Shown one piece after another: positions 16,898 through 26,522 of a stretch of DNA of 64,000 nucleotides. Below the pieces are notes generated by a model that searched no databases, was not told the DNA's origin, and saw nothing but the letters and a program-made list of their open reading frames with translations. The stretch spans positions 35,290-99,289 of the forward strand of contig JAEWBS010000022.1 in assembly GCA_023391005.1 (NCBI GenBank), written 5' to 3'. The stretch's first letter is position 1; the number at the start of each line of letters is the position of its first letter. Both the position numbers and the translations under genes were made by a program. This DNA comes from Bacillota bacterium (GTDB lineage Bacteria > Bacillota > Clostridia > Oscillospirales > Ruminococcaceae).

Positions 16898-17100
16898 GCG
16901 CGCACCTCGATTCTAATCACCGAGGCCGGGCAGGCACGGGCACATTTACCGCATCCGACACATTTGTTTTCATCCACGACGGCAAAGCTGCCTTTGAAAA
17001 TCTTGATGGCGTCAAGCGGACAGACGGCGGCGCAGCAGCCGCAGGCGACACAGGCGCTTTGGTCCACGACCGCCTTTCTTTTTGCTTTGTTCACGGGCAT
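16894..17100 (-). CDS. 2[4Fe-4S] ferredoxin-type protein
   Basis: 68 residues with two clusters of the CxxCxxCxxxCP type: CVACGCCAAVCP and CVGCGKCARACP. This is the size and pattern of clostridial bacterial-type ferredoxins, with a basic N-terminal leader. It is the first gene of a two-gene operon with the NapH-like membrane protein and overlaps it by 4 bp. Its promoter carries the second copy of the Crp/Fnr-type site. Confidence 0.93.
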   Translation of the reverse strand: MPVNKAKRKAVVDQSACVACGCCAAVCPLDAIKIFKGSFAVVDENKCVGCGKCARACPASVIRIEVRA

Positions 17101-17123
17101 GACCTCCTATAATCTATGCCGAT

Positions 17124-17165
17124 ATTATAATAGGTGCGAAAGCCGTTTTCCGTAACCCAATCACA
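17124..17165 (-). promoter_or_regulatory. Ferredoxin-operon promoter with shared Crp/Fnr-type site (site 2)
   Basis: Minus strand: TGTGATTG-G-GTTAC-G-GAAAA (17165-17146), then a perfect TATAAT (17129-17124). Spacing from site centre to -10 edge is 26.5 nt, identical to the trxA promoter, and 18 of 20 site bases match. The rest of the gap to 17456 holds only a GAG-type ribosome site for the next gene and no other structure that I see. Confidence 0.68.
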
Positions 17166-17456
17166 TAGGCGTTGTCGGGTCAAATGCACATGAAGAGTAT
17201 ATTGCCGTTATCGCTTAATTTGGATTAAAATACCGCGCCGCGCTATAAATTCAAATGCGGTCTTAGACAAGCAACCTGAAGATCGCCATGTCTTGGTGGT
17301 CTATTTTGCGCCTGATCGGGTTGTCGTCCTTGGCACGCATAAAAATTCTTGTCAAACCTGCGCCGATTTTTAAGCCGCCCGACGATAACGGCGGTTGATT
17401 TGGGTATGATGAGAAATGAAAATTAGAAGCATAGATAAAAGGGGAGTGATAAACAG

Positions 17457-19478
17457 ATGAATCATTTAGAGTTTGAAAAATCGCCTTATTTGCTTCAGCA
17501 TGCGGCCAACCCTGTCGATTGGTACCCATGGGGCAAGGCGGCCTTTGATAAGGCCAAAGACGAGGATAAGCCGGTCTTTCTCTCGATCGGTTATTCCACC
17601 TGCCACTGGTGCCATGTCATGGCGCACGAGTCTTTTGAAGATGGCGAGGTTGCGGCGGTACTCAATCGCGATTTTGTCTGCGTCAAGGTCGACCGCGAGG
17701 AGCGCCCCGACGTCGACGCGGTGTATATGGCGGTGTGTCAGGCGTTGACCGGTTCGGGGGGCTGGCCGCTGACCGTGGTCCTCACGCCGGACCAAAAGCC
17801 ATTTTGGGCCGGCACCTATCTGCCCAAAAGCGCGCAATACGGCAGACCGGGCGTACTGGATCTGCTCGCCGCGGTCACGCGGCAGTGGCATACCGGGCGC
17901 GCGGCGCTGCTGGCGTCAAGCGAGCAGATTGTTGAAATGCTGCAAGCGCAGGAACAGGAGGCGTCAATCGGCAGCCCCGATAAAACGCTGCTGGCCCGCG
18001 CTTTTGAGCAATTTAAGCGCGGCTATGACGCGCGCTGGGGTGGCTTTGGCTCGGCGCCGAAGTTTCCCACGGCGCATAATCTTTTGTTCCTGCTGCGCTA
18101 TTCAGCGCTTGAGGGACAGAAGGACGCCCAAGAGATGGCGCTGCATACGCTTGCGCAGATGTACCGCGGCGGTCTTTTTGACCATATCGGCGGCGGATTT
18201 TCGCGCTATTCCACCGATGAGAAATGGTTGGTGCCGCATTTTGAAAAGATGCTCTACGATAACGCGCTGTTGGCTTGCGCCTATCTTGAAGCGTACCGGA
18301 TGACCCAAAAATCTTTCTATAAAACCGTTGTTCTGCGCACGCTCGACTATGTTCTGCGCGAGCTGACCGACCCGCTGGGCGGCTTTTATTGCGGTCAGGA
18401 TGCCGACAGCGATGGCGTTGAGGGCAAGTATTACGTCTTTACGCCTAAAGAGATTACCGAGGTCTTGGGTGAGGCGGACGGCCAACGCTTTTGCGCGTGG
18501 TTTGGCGTCACCGAGCGGGGGAATTTTGAGGGCAAAAATATCTTGAATCTGATTGAGAACCGCCGATTTGAAGAAAACGAGGACTCAGTCATGTGCTTAT
18601 GCCAAAGACTGTATGATTACCGCCTGACCCGCACCCGACTGCACAAGGACGACAAGGTGTTGACCGCGTGGAACGGCCTGATGATCGCTGCATTGGCCCG
18701 CGCCGGGTGGCTGTTAAACGACGCGCGCTATCTTGACGCCGCAGAAAAAGCGCAGCGTTTTATTGCGGCGCAATTAATTGACGACAAGGGTCGGCTGTTG
18801 CTGCGCTGGCGGGAGGGCGAGGCCGCGCATGACGGCCAGCTCGACGATTATGCCTTTTATGCGCTGGCACTTTTAACGCTCTATGACGCGACGCTGGACG
18901 CGCAGTATTTATCAGCGGCAATTAAGACGGCCGAGCAGATATTGGTGCTGTTTTCAGATGAAGCGGGCGGCGGCTTTTACCGCAGCGCAATAGACGGCGA
19001 GCGGCTGATTACCAAGACAAAGGAGTTTTATGACGGCGCGCTGCCCTCGGGCAACTCGGTGGCGGCATTCATCCTGTGCCGTCTGGCCGCGTTGACCGGC
19101 GAGACAAAATGGCAGCAGGCCGCCGATGAACAGCTCACGTTTGTCTGTGGTGCTTTAAACGATTATCCCGCAGGCTATTGCGTCGCGCTGCTGGCACTGA
19201 CTCAGGCGCTTTACCCCACGCAGGAGCTAATTTGCGCCACCGCAGACGAAAACGGTACTGCGGCGCTGTTGGCCTTTCTGCGGGAATATTCTGTTTCGGG
19301 CTTAAACGTTCTCGTTAAGACAGCCGGGAATCAGCAGGTGCTGGCGCAGGTCGCCCCCTTTACGGCTGATTATCCGTTGCCGACCGACGGCTGCGCCTAT
19401 TATCTGTGCCGCAACAGAGCCTGCACCGCGCCGGTGTTTTCGCTCGAGGAACTCAAGGCGCTGCTTTTAGCGCAATAG
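17457..19478 (+). CDS. YyaL/SSP411-family protein with thioredoxin-like N-terminus (DUF255)
   Basis: 673 residues, full length for the family. The N-terminal thioredoxin-like domain (about 1-160) has the highly conserved SPYLLQHAANPVDWYPW and GYSTCHWCHVMAHESFED segments and GGWPLTVVLTPD. The rest resembles an (alpha/alpha)6 barrel related to N-acylglucosamine epimerases, with HFEKMLYDNALL and GQDADSDGVEGKYY. The family is widespread but its biochemical role is not settled; a redox or carbohydrate-related role has been proposed. Monocistronic, with GGGGAG before the ATG. Confidence 0.93.
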   Translation: MNHLEFEKSPYLLQHAANPVDWYPWGKAAFDKAKDEDKPVFLSIGYSTCHWCHVMAHESFEDGEVAAVLNRDFVCVKVDREERPDVDAVYMAVCQALTGSGGWPLTVVLTPDQKPFWAGTYLPKSAQYGRPGVLDLLAAVTRQWHTGRAALLASSEQIVEMLQAQEQEASIGSPDKTLLARAFEQFKRGYDARWGGFGSAPKFPTAHNLLFLLRYSALEGQKDAQEMALHTLAQMYRGGLFDHIGGGFSRYSTDEKWLVPHFEKMLYDNALLACAYLEAYRMTQKSFYKTVVLRTLDYVLRELTDPLGGFYCGQDADSDGVEGKYYVFTPKEITEVLGEADGQRFCAWFGVTERGNFEGKNILNLIENRRFEENEDSVMCLCQRLYDYRLTRTRLHKDDKVLTAWNGLMIAALARAGWLLNDARYLDAAEKAQRFIAAQLIDDKGRLLLRWREGEAAHDGQLDDYAFYALALLTLYDATLDAQYLSAAIKTAEQILVLFSDEAGGGFYRSAIDGERLITKTKEFYDGALPSGNSVAAFILCRLAALTGETKWQQAADEQLTFVCGALNDYPAGYCVALLALTQALYPTQELICATADENGTAALLAFLREYSVSGLNVLVKTAGNQQVLAQVAPFTADYPLPTDGCAYYLCRNRACTAPVFSLEELKALLLAQ

Positions 19479-19750
19479 CGGTTTTATTGTGCATTTTTAA
19501 GACCGGCGCTCGGTACGACCTTAAATTGTTGCAAAGCATGAAGACCCCAATTGAACCGATTGCATGCGTAGCTCTTAGCGGGATAATACCGGCTTGCCGT
19601 TTACGCGGGCTAAAACTAGTGAAGTAGCCGAGGACGAAAGCTTTTACGGACAATAAAGCCGATTTGTTATCATTTCGCGTTGTTCAATGCGGCAGATTAA
19701 AGTGTCCGGGAGCGTTCCCCCCCGGCAGATCAGGGCTTTAAGCATAACAA
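19479..19750. other. Gene-free stretch after the YyaL-like gene
   Basis: About 270 bp before the terminator at 19751. No supported ORF, promoter or repeat was seen. Confidence 0.5.
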
Positions 19751-19782
19751 AAAGCAGGCCGCCTAATATGGCGGCCTGCTTT
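19751..19782. terminator. Bidirectional terminator
   Basis: A perfect 13-bp stem with a 6-nt loop, AAA before and TTT after. It probably serves the CoA-binding protein gene on the minus strand. Confidence 0.75.
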
Positions 19783-19825
19783 GGGCATACAGTCAATTTT
19801 GCGTCTTGCAACAAGCGGTGGCGCT

Positions 19826-20182
19826 TTACTGGGCGTGCAATCTCAGGCCCACAAGCACACAGTTCTCAATGTAGGGCAACTTGTTCTCATCCAGATAATT
19901 TTTTAGCGTTTCGCTCTCGGCACCGGGCTGGATGACAATGCACTTAAAGGGCTTTTTATTTTCCTGAATCAGCTGCAGCCCCTTGACAGGATTGATGCAA
20001 AGGTCGATGATATCGATATCGCCTTCCACATCGTTGATCGAGGCCAGCTCCTTGCCGACCGCCTGCGCGTGGTAGCCCTTTTCCAGAAGGCCTTTTTTGA
20101 TCTTATAGGCATACTTTTCTTCATTTAGGGTGTCACCGACCACAACAAAATGGCTCTGCTGCATAACTTCTTTTAAATCCAT
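19826..20182 (-). CDS. CoA-binding-domain protein (YccU-like)
   Basis: 118 residues forming a single Rossmann-like CoA_binding_2 domain: HFVVVGDTLNEEKYAYKI near the N-terminus, then DIIDLCINP, and CIVIQPGAESETLKNY. The family resembles the nucleotide-binding domain of succinyl-CoA synthetase; function is unknown. ATG 20182 follows GAGGTGG at 5 nt and is preferred to the GTG at 20191 inside the ribosome site. Its promoter is at 20252-20281. Confidence 0.85.
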   Translation of the reverse strand: MDLKEVMQQSHFVVVGDTLNEEKYAYKIKKGLLEKGYHAQAVGKELASINDVEGDIDIIDLCINPVKGLQLIQENKKPFKCIVIQPGAESETLKNYLDENKLPYIENCVLVGLRLHAQ

Positions 20183-20251
20183 AAATACCACCTCACAAAT
20201 TCTCGTCCTTGCTTGCCGGGGCGTTTTGGCGCGTATAACTTACCTATTACA

Positions 20252-20281
20252 ATATTAGCAAATAAAGGCCGAAAATGTAAA
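20252..20281 (-). promoter_or_regulatory. Promoter of the CoA-binding protein gene
   Basis: Minus strand TTTACA (20281-20276), an 18-bp spacer and TAATAT (20257-20252). Confidence 0.5.
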
Positions 20282-20460
20282 CCCCCTGCGCAATTTTGAT
20301 CGGTTGTTTAAGTTTATTTTGTTGCTTTATTATTTTTAAAATCCCAGAATTTTGTTCTAAAGAAAAAATATCATTTGTAGGTCGCTTGTGCTATACTGGG
20401 TATCAAGGGCGCTTTGATTAGCGCGCTTTTTTATGGGCATAGCCCAAAAGGAGGACTCTC

Positions 20461-20976
20461 ATGGCGCTTGTCCTGAGCATTGTCGGCATCAATATTGTTT
20501 ATGTTTCGCTCAATACGCTGCGCACTATTATGGTCATTAAGGGACAACGGCTTTTGGCAGCACTGATTTCGGTCGTTGAAGTGGGCATTTATCTGCTGGG
20601 ATTGACGATCGTTCTGCAAAATTTGACCAGTCCGCTGAATATTATGGCCTACTGCGCCGGATTTGGCGCCGGGGTTTATATCGGCAGCTGCCTTGAACAG
20701 CGTCTTGCACTGGGCTATGTCAATGTGCAGGTCATTGTCGACTCCACTGACTGCAATCTGCCCACGCTGCTGCGAGAAGAAGGGTATGGCGTCACCGCAT
20801 GGCAAGGGCAGGGGCGTGACGGCAGCCGATTGGTGTTGCAGGTGCTCGCCAAGCGCAGTGCTGAGAAGACGTTGATCGCTTTTTTGCAGAGAACCTCGCC
20901 GCACGCGTTCATTGTGTCCTACGAGCCCAAGAATTTTGTCGGCGGCTTCTGGACCAAGCATGTCCGCCCCTTTTAA
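20461..20976 (+). CDS. DUF2179/UPF0316-family membrane protein
   Basis: 171 residues: about three membrane helices in the first 90 residues, including a VSLNTLRTIMVIKGQR segment characteristic of UPF0316, followed by a soluble DUF2179-type domain with NFVGGFWTK at the end. Function is unknown. AAAGGAGG lies 7 nt before the ATG. The leader contains a TATACT box at about 20391 and a short GCGCT/AGCGC hairpin with a T run (20410-20432), which could attenuate expression. Confidence 0.82.
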   Translation: MALVLSIVGINIVYVSLNTLRTIMVIKGQRLLAALISVVEVGIYLLGLTIVLQNLTSPLNIMAYCAGFGAGVYIGSCLEQRLALGYVNVQVIVDSTDCNLPTLLREEGYGVTAWQGQGRDGSRLVLQVLAKRSAEKTLIAFLQRTSPHAFIVSYEPKNFVGGFWTKHVRPF

Positions 20977-21042
20977 CGGATGGTTTAAGCCAACGCCCGG
21001 ATGTGTATTGACTGCCGGACGGTTGTAGCACAGCACAAGAGA

Positions 21043-21078
21043 AAAAGCATCGGAGGGTTTGATCTCCGATGCTTTTTT
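21043..21078 (+). terminator. Rho-independent terminator after the DUF2179 gene
   Basis: A 13-bp stem (AAAAGCATCGGAG with its complement), 8-nt loop and a T run. The remaining gap to 21361 has no supported gene. Confidence 0.82.
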
Positions 21079-21361
21079 ATTGATATAAAAATCACCGGCT
21101 TTGACGGTGGAGGCAACCCCTCCGCTTTGGCTTCAAGCAGCGAGCGAAGCGAGTCCGGGCAGGCAAGTGAAAAAGCCTATGAAAGGGTAACAATCAGGGG
21201 CGTGTCTTGTTTACAGGCGGCAGGGGGAGCCATGCAAAAGAAAGCAGTTCAATACATTTTTAGATGCATCGGTAACAGACCCTTTAGAATGTCATCAAAT
21301 CATCAGCTTAGCTGATGGTTATAACCGACGCGCCACACTTTGGCGACGTTTTTTAAAATGC

Positions 21362-22009
21362 CTATGGACGCTTGGACTTTTTAGCGGGTGCATAGTCCTT
21401 CATCTCGGGGATCGCCCCGTTGGCAACCGCCCAAATATAAAAGCTCGCGACTGACCCATAGGGGCTATACCGGCGGCGATATTTCTCAAAGAGCGCCCGG
21501 TCAATTTTGCGGTGGTGGTACAGCATCCGCAGGCCGCGCTGAATCGCAAGGTCGCCAAAGCTTAAAATATCGGGCCGCTGCATACAAAAAATCATCAGCA
21601 TCTCGGCGGTCCATACGCCGATGCCCTTTAGCGCCGACAACGTCGCGATGACTTCGTCGTCACTTTTTTCGGCGAGCGCTTCGATATCGAACGCATCGTC
21701 ATGCACCTTTTGGGCAAAGTCTTTGATATATTCTGCCTTTTTAAAGGTAATGCCACAGGCTTGCAGAGCCTGCAATTCGGTGGCGTAAACGCTGTTGGGG
21801 GTTATCTCTCCGAGCGCTTCGTTCATTCTGCGCCAGACAGTAGCTTGTGCCGCCATTGAAATCTGCTGGCCGACAATATGCCGCACCACAGAGGCAAACA
21901 GGTCGCTGTCGGTGTCGCGCTCAAGCGGCCCCAATCTGTCGATTACCGCACCCAAGCGCTTATCTTTCTTTTTTAAATAGGACAATTCCGCTTCTCCGAA
22001 CAGAAACAT
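21362..22009 (-). CDS. DNA-3-methyladenine glycosylase II (AlkA-type, HhH-GPD)
   Basis: 215 residues. The helix-hairpin-helix is visible as LSALKGIGVWTAEMLMIF, followed after 14 residues by the catalytic aspartate in SFGDLAIQRGL; the HIVGQQIS segment is the family's early conserved helix. It removes alkylated purines in base-excision repair. It lacks the Ada-like N-terminal part of E. coli AlkA, as many Firmicutes enzymes do. The start is uncertain: ATG 22009 fits family alignment, ATG 22039 is also in frame. Confidence 0.9.
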   Translation of the reverse strand: MFLFGEAELSYLKKKDKRLGAVIDRLGPLERDTDSDLFASVVRHIVGQQISMAAQATVWRRMNEALGEITPNSVYATELQALQACGITFKKAEYIKDFAQKVHDDAFDIEALAEKSDDEVIATLSALKGIGVWTAEMLMIFCMQRPDILSFGDLAIQRGLRMLYHHRKIDRALFEKYRRRYSPYGSVASFYIWAVANGAIPEMKDYAPAKKSKRP

Positions 22010-22166
22010 GCTGTCATCACATCCCTTTAAAGATATCATACCAGAAAACGGTCAGGTTTTCTTCTCATTTTATGATTTGTAATTGCAATCTTTAAGAATT
22101 GATGCGGGAGGCGTCGGCTTACTGATGCCATAGCCTTGCCACCCGTTTAGCATTTAAATGCGTTAT

Positions 22167-22242
22167 CGGCAGCATTAAAGCTGCCGGCAGCCATTATCAC
22201 AGGCGACCGGCAGCACAAAAACGCAAGCCGACACAACGGCTT
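22167..22242. terminator. Hairpins ending the exopolysaccharide operon
   Basis: Two hairpins: a 7-bp CGGCAGC/GCTGCCG stem (22167-22186) and AAGCCG/CGGCTT (22225-22242). The second is followed by a T run on the minus strand (As at 22217-22221) and by a T-rich stretch on the plus strand, so it fits a terminator for the minus-strand operon. Confidence 0.6.
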
Positions 22243-22274
22243 TATTTTTATGACATGGTTTCTAAAAAGGGCGG

Positions 22275-23126
22275 TTAGACATCGTATTCGAGCTTCCTCT
22301 TAGCCGCCTCGAGCAGCTGAAAGGGTGTGCTGACTGGTTCAGAAAAACGCACGGCCCCCGAGCGCATTTCTAAAATGAGCGGGTGCTTGCCCGAGGCGCT
22401 GGTTAAGTCCAGTTTCTCAAGCCGCTTGAGTACGCGATCAATCACAATAGGGGCCGATTCGAGATCGGTAAAAAGCAGGGTGCCCCACATATACGGTGCG
22501 TTATCCAGCATATAAAGTGCGTCCTCCTGACGCAGCGACTGCGCTATTTCCTCGGAAATTTGCCGCACCAACGTCAACAGACCGTTTTGGCCCAGCATCT
22601 GCGACAATTCACGTTGGTATCGAAACCGCCAAACGACGACGACCAGACTCATTTGATAGCGGCGTGAGATATTCATATACACGCCGCATTCCCGCTCAAA
22701 GCTTCGGATATTTTTAAGCTCGGTCTCAGGGTCGACGCCCGAAAGGCGCATGAGTTGCTCGTGCATCTCATCGTTTAATCTCTCGGCTTGCTGGGTGCGG
22801 CTTGAGAACAAATGGACGGCGACGGTCAGGCAGGGGCTAAAGAGCATCCAAAAATAGATATCGGTCGCGACCGGCACACCGCGGGAGGCTGCGTATACAA
22901 TGACATAGGTTGCGTAACTGAAAATCAGGATGATGTTAAGCACCAGCCCGGCCGGCAGCGAAGAAAAATAGGTGATGATCACAACGGTTAATACCGTCGC
23001 CAGAATAATCACATTTTTCTGAAAGCTCTCGGGCGTACCGGATATAAACAAAATGCCAATAAACAAAAGCAGCAGCATGAAGAGAAATGAGAGATCGGCG
23101 GTTAAAAAATTTCGGTTTTGTTTCAT
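22275..23126 (-). CDS. Membrane protein with degenerate GGDEF domain, probable c-di-GMP receptor (YdaK-like)
   Basis: 283 residues: four membrane segments (about 10-105), a short coiled linker and a GGDEF-fold domain starting near DPETELKNIRSFERE. The active-site GGDEF motif is replaced by DNAPY (208-212), so cyclase activity is not expected. Five residues before it an RxxD inhibitory-site motif (R199-D202) is kept, which in related proteins binds cyclic di-GMP. It overlaps the BcsB-like gene by 4 bp at the end of the polysaccharide operon. Its YdaK counterpart in Bacillus subtilis controls the same kind of synthase. Confidence 0.85.
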   Translation of the reverse strand: MKQNRNFLTADLSFLFMLLLLFIGILFISGTPESFQKNVIILATVLTVVIITYFSSLPAGLVLNIILIFSYATYVIVYAASRGVPVATDIYFWMLFSPCLTVAVHLFSSRTQQAERLNDEMHEQLMRLSGVDPETELKNIRSFERECGVYMNISRRYQMSLVVVVWRFRYQRELSQMLGQNGLLTLVRQISEEIAQSLRQEDALYMLDNAPYMWGTLLFTDLESAPIVIDRVLKRLEKLDLTSASGKHPLILEMRSGAVRFSEPVSTPFQLLEAAKRKLEYDV

Positions 23127-25255
23127 GTCCGGCGCTCCCTCTTTCGGTATTTGCTGACCAGCATCACTGTGGATATCACGGCGAGCAGCAACACCAGTCC
23201 CGACGCGAGCACCAGCAAGCGGATATCGCTGCGGGAGGCCAACTGCTCGGTCAACGATTCGCGTTTGGCGTTATCCGGCTTGAACCTGAAGGGGAAAATA
23301 TCCGCGCCGTCGGCGACATAGCCGTCTCCATAAAGCTGCCAAAGGTTCTCGGTTAGGCCGATATAGGTGACGCCGCGCAGCATAGCGGCATCGCTGACGC
23401 CGGTCACGACCATCAGTGCGCGTTTTTGTTCGCTGTAGGGCGAGTTGAGCAACTGCACCGTGCCGAGCGTCGCGCCGTAGCTGGGGTCGATTGTCATCTT
23501 TTCGTTAGGGCGAAGCGTTGTCCCCTGCGGATTAAATTGAAAAAACATCATGCTGTTGATCTGGCGCACGATTGGGTTTTTCTCAAACCGCCCAATCGCG
23601 ATGACGTTTGATTCTTTCAAGTCGCCAATATCCGACATATAAGCCAACCGCAGCGCGCCGGTGTTGTCCTTTAAAAACTGGCCAAAGGTTAGCATCATCT
23701 GCCGCAGCGCCTCAAAATCGGCGTCAGTGGGGGCATCGGGCAACGCGGCCACCACGTTGTTAAAATGGCCGTCTTTTAAAAACGGGCCGGGATATCCCTC
23801 AAACAAAAGGTTCTCAAAATCGGCAGGGATTATTTTAAGCATGCTCTCGTTGGTAACATAGGCCCATGGCTGCTGCGCCTGATTCAGCGTGCACCACGCA
23901 TCCGGCATTTCAAGGTCAAACGCGACACGCACCGAAAAATTGCCGCGCACCTGAAGATCGGCCGGAATGTCGAGCCGGACTGTGTCGCCTTGCGCCTTTT
24001 CTTTTTCGAGTTTTTTGCTGCCGATCGGCTGGTCGTTGACATAGACGGTGACCAGCGAACGGTTAAAATCAAGATTCTCGGCGTATCGCATCGAAAGGCT
24101 CACCTGACTTGAGGCGGCAAGCACTCGGTTGGCGGGCAGATCAAGATAATACGAAATGCTCTGGCGGAACAGCCCGTCCACATAGCTGCCCGACTCGGTC
24201 AGCTGGCGGTATTGCGCGAGCTCAGCCTTGGGCGTCAACATGTTTTCATCCGCCGTTACCCGCCGCCATAACATGCGTGCCTGAGCCATATAAGCCGCAT
24301 TGCCTAAAAGCACACTGGCGTTGCGCAGTGCGTTGTCGTTGTTCCCGGTGACGAGCAGAACATTGCTGTCTTCATTTTTTAAAAGCGCCATGAGCGCGTC
24401 CTCTTGCGCGGCCTGCCGCTGCCCGTCGGTCAACCGCGACTTAAGCGCCGGGGATAGCGCGTCATACCGGCTGATATACAGGCGGTATTTACCCGAAAAG
24501 GGCGTTTGCGTGGCCAAGAGGCTTTCAAACCCGATATTTTCATACGCCATCGTTGCCTGACTCGACAGACCTGCCAGCGCCAGCGCGGCGGCGGTCAGCT
24601 CAGATTCGGTGGCGTTCTCGCGCACCAGCACAGCGCTTTGACGGTTCTCAAGCGCGTCAATGCTCGAAAACTGCGTATAATAGTCAGCCAGCGTATCGCA
24701 GGGCATCGTTGGATAATAACGGATCGAAACGGTCGAGTCGCCAAAAATCTGAAGCCAGTTAGCAAGAGAGACGTCGTCAACGCAGGGCAGACGGTCCTGC
24801 GTGCGGATATAAGCCTCAAGGGTCAGCGTGTTTTGTCCCGCTTTGATTTGATCGGCCGGAATCGGTATCGACAGCGTTTGTGTTGCGCCATCTGTGCCGG
24901 GCGTCGGGCGGATGGAATAGAACAAAGTGTTATTGAGCGTAAAGGTCAGGCTTGAAACGGCGTCGTCCGCGAGCTGAGACACATTGTAGCGCAGCGTCAG
25001 CGTCGCGTCGCGGATATCCCATTCGCCCGCCTGAAAGTACCGGATCGCCTGAGAAAAAAGGCCGGTCAGGCCTTGATCGCTTCCAAACGACTCCTCGTGG
25101 AGATAGGGCAGATCAGCCCCAGCCAAGACGCTTGGCGTCTGCGGTGCTGTTGCTGGATCGGACCCGGCGGCGTCTGCCGATAACAGAGCAGCGGATTGAC
25201 CCCATAAAAGCAGTGATAGTAAGGCGGCGGCCCAGTTTTTCTTTTTTATTTTCAA
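23123..25255 (-). CDS. Cellulose-synthase-subunit-B-like protein (YdaN-like)
   Basis: 710 residues with an N-terminal signal segment, a long extracytoplasmic region of jelly-roll-like beta repeats (for example VSLSMRYAENLDFNRSLVTV) and a C-terminal membrane anchor (LLVLASGLVLLLAVISTVML) before a basic tail. This is the architecture of BcsB-type guides for a nascent glucan outside the membrane. The TTG start at 25255 is preferred because GGAGG sits 7 nt before it; longer readings run back into the glycosyltransferase gene. It lies 16 bp after the GT2 gene. Confidence 0.85.
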   Translation of the reverse strand: MKIKKKNWAAALLSLLLWGQSAALLSADAAGSDPATAPQTPSVLAGADLPYLHEESFGSDQGLTGLFSQAIRYFQAGEWDIRDATLTLRYNVSQLADDAVSSLTFTLNNTLFYSIRPTPGTDGATQTLSIPIPADQIKAGQNTLTLEAYIRTQDRLPCVDDVSLANWLQIFGDSTVSIRYYPTMPCDTLADYYTQFSSIDALENRQSAVLVRENATESELTAAALALAGLSSQATMAYENIGFESLLATQTPFSGKYRLYISRYDALSPALKSRLTDGQRQAAQEDALMALLKNEDSNVLLVTGNNDNALRNASVLLGNAAYMAQARMLWRRVTADENMLTPKAELAQYRQLTESGSYVDGLFRQSISYYLDLPANRVLAASSQVSLSMRYAENLDFNRSLVTVYVNDQPIGSKKLEKEKAQGDTVRLDIPADLQVRGNFSVRVAFDLEMPDAWCTLNQAQQPWAYVTNESMLKIIPADFENLLFEGYPGPFLKDGHFNNVVAALPDAPTDADFEALRQMMLTFGQFLKDNTGALRLAYMSDIGDLKESNVIAIGRFEKNPIVRQINSMMFFQFNPQGTTLRPNEKMTIDPSYGATLGTVQLLNSPYSEQKRALMVVTGVSDAAMLRGVTYIGLTENLWQLYGDGYVADGADIFPFRFKPDNAKRESLTEQLASRSDIRLLVLASGLVLLLAVISTVMLVSKYRKRERRT

Positions 25256-25271
25256 GTGATGACCTCCGTCA

Positions 25272-26519
25272 CTAAAATCGTTCGGTTTTATACCAGATGG
25301 TTTCTTTGCGCAGTACAAGATCCTTTATATATTGTATCAATCCGTACGCCGCAACAATCATCCACATTTTAGCATAGGTAAAATACATCAACGCAATAAT
25401 CAAGATGTTTGCGGCGTGCATTTCGCCTTTTTCGGTTGTAACGGTCACATAGGTGCCCAGAATGAACATGACGATGGCGAGCACCCATAACAAATTGCTG
25501 AAGCCCGCCAGCGTTGTGTGTGCCCAGCCGCTCGCATGCAGCAAAAAGACGCTGTCTGAAATGATCAGCGAGGTTAGCAGTAAAAAATAGATCGACAGAA
25601 AATACAGAATGTCAAAGCGCACCTGACCCGCTTTGCGGTCAAAGAGCATCGGCAGGTTTTTGAGCAGCACATAGATATTTCCCTTGACCCAGCGGGTACG
25701 CTGTCGGAACCAGACCTTCAGAGTTTGGGGCTCCTGCTCCCAGGTGACCGCCTGCGGCAAAAATTTGATGCGGTAGCCCATCCGGTAAATGCGAAAGCTG
25801 ATTTCGGTATCCTCGGCGATGGCGCGGATATCCCACCCGCCCATCTGTTCTAAAATACTGCGGCGGATAATAAAGTTTGTGCCGGGTATCGTGCAGAGCT
25901 TAAGCAGCTTCCACCGGCCGGCCTGCGCCATCCATTGAAACGAGAGCGTTTCGATGTTGATAAAGCGGGTGAGCAGCGTCGCGTTTTTGTTGCGGGTGCG
26001 GAATTTTCCGATGACGGCGCCCAGCGTGCCGTCAGCGCAAATTTCAGACACCAGCAGCCGCAGCGCGTTAGGCTCAGGTGTGTTGTCCGCGTCATAAATG
26101 ACGATATAATCGCCGGTGCAGTGCGCAAAGCCGGTGTTGAGCGCATTCGACTTGCCTTTGCCGCCGGTGATATTATCGGTATTGACAATTTTGAGCTTGC
26201 GCCCGGGGTGTTTCTGCTGAATCTCCGCGAGCAGCAATGCACTGTCATCGGTGGAATTGTCGTTAATGACAATAATCTCATATCGGTTTTGCGGGTAGTT
26301 AAACGCAAGCAGCGACAGTACCGTCTGCACAATGACCATGCCCTCGTTGTGCGCCGGAACCATAACCGACACCATCGGAAAATGCTCGGGTACCGGCGGC
26401 GTATAGTCCGTCGACTCGAGATAATACAGATAGCCGCCTACAATCAGTAGAACATTGACCAGCAGCAGCGACCAGATGCAGCAGAGGGAGGCCAGCATCA
26501 GCACATCGATGGTATTCAC
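25272..26519 (-). CDS. Processive family 2 glycosyltransferase (YdaM/BcsA-like)
   Basis: 415 residues with one N-terminal and about four C-terminal membrane helices around a GT-A domain. Catalytic signatures: VPAHNEG, ND near 87, the DxD motif at D143-D145, the TED-like EDTE at 236-239, and QRTRW (273-277), the Q(Q/R)xRW motif of processive synthases such as cellulose and hyaluronan synthases. It should polymerise a beta-linked exopolysaccharide from nucleotide sugars. No PilZ domain is present, so control by c-di-GMP would have to go through the degenerate GGDEF protein of the same operon. Confidence 0.92.
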   Translation of the reverse strand: MNTIDVLMLASLCCIWSLLLVNVLLIVGGYLYYLESTDYTPPVPEHFPMVSVMVPAHNEGMVIVQTVLSLLAFNYPQNRYEIIVINDNSTDDSALLLAEIQQKHPGRKLKIVNTDNITGGKGKSNALNTGFAHCTGDYIVIYDADNTPEPNALRLLVSEICADGTLGAVIGKFRTRNKNATLLTRFINIETLSFQWMAQAGRWKLLKLCTIPGTNFIIRRSILEQMGGWDIRAIAEDTEISFRIYRMGYRIKFLPQAVTWEQEPQTLKVWFRQRTRWVKGNIYVLLKNLPMLFDRKAGQVRFDILYFLSIYFLLLTSLIISDSVFLLHASGWAHTTLAGFSNLLWVLAIVMFILGTYVTVTTEKGEMHAANILIIALMYFTYAKMWMIVAAYGLIQYIKDLVLRKETIWYKTERF

Positions 26520-26522
26520 AGA

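Noticed and set aside
16508..17155. 215-codon plus-strand open frame opposite the membrane iron-sulfur and ferredoxin genes
   Set aside because: Composition is that of an antisense shadow; the minus-strand genes have clear motifs, ribosome sites and a coupled overlap.
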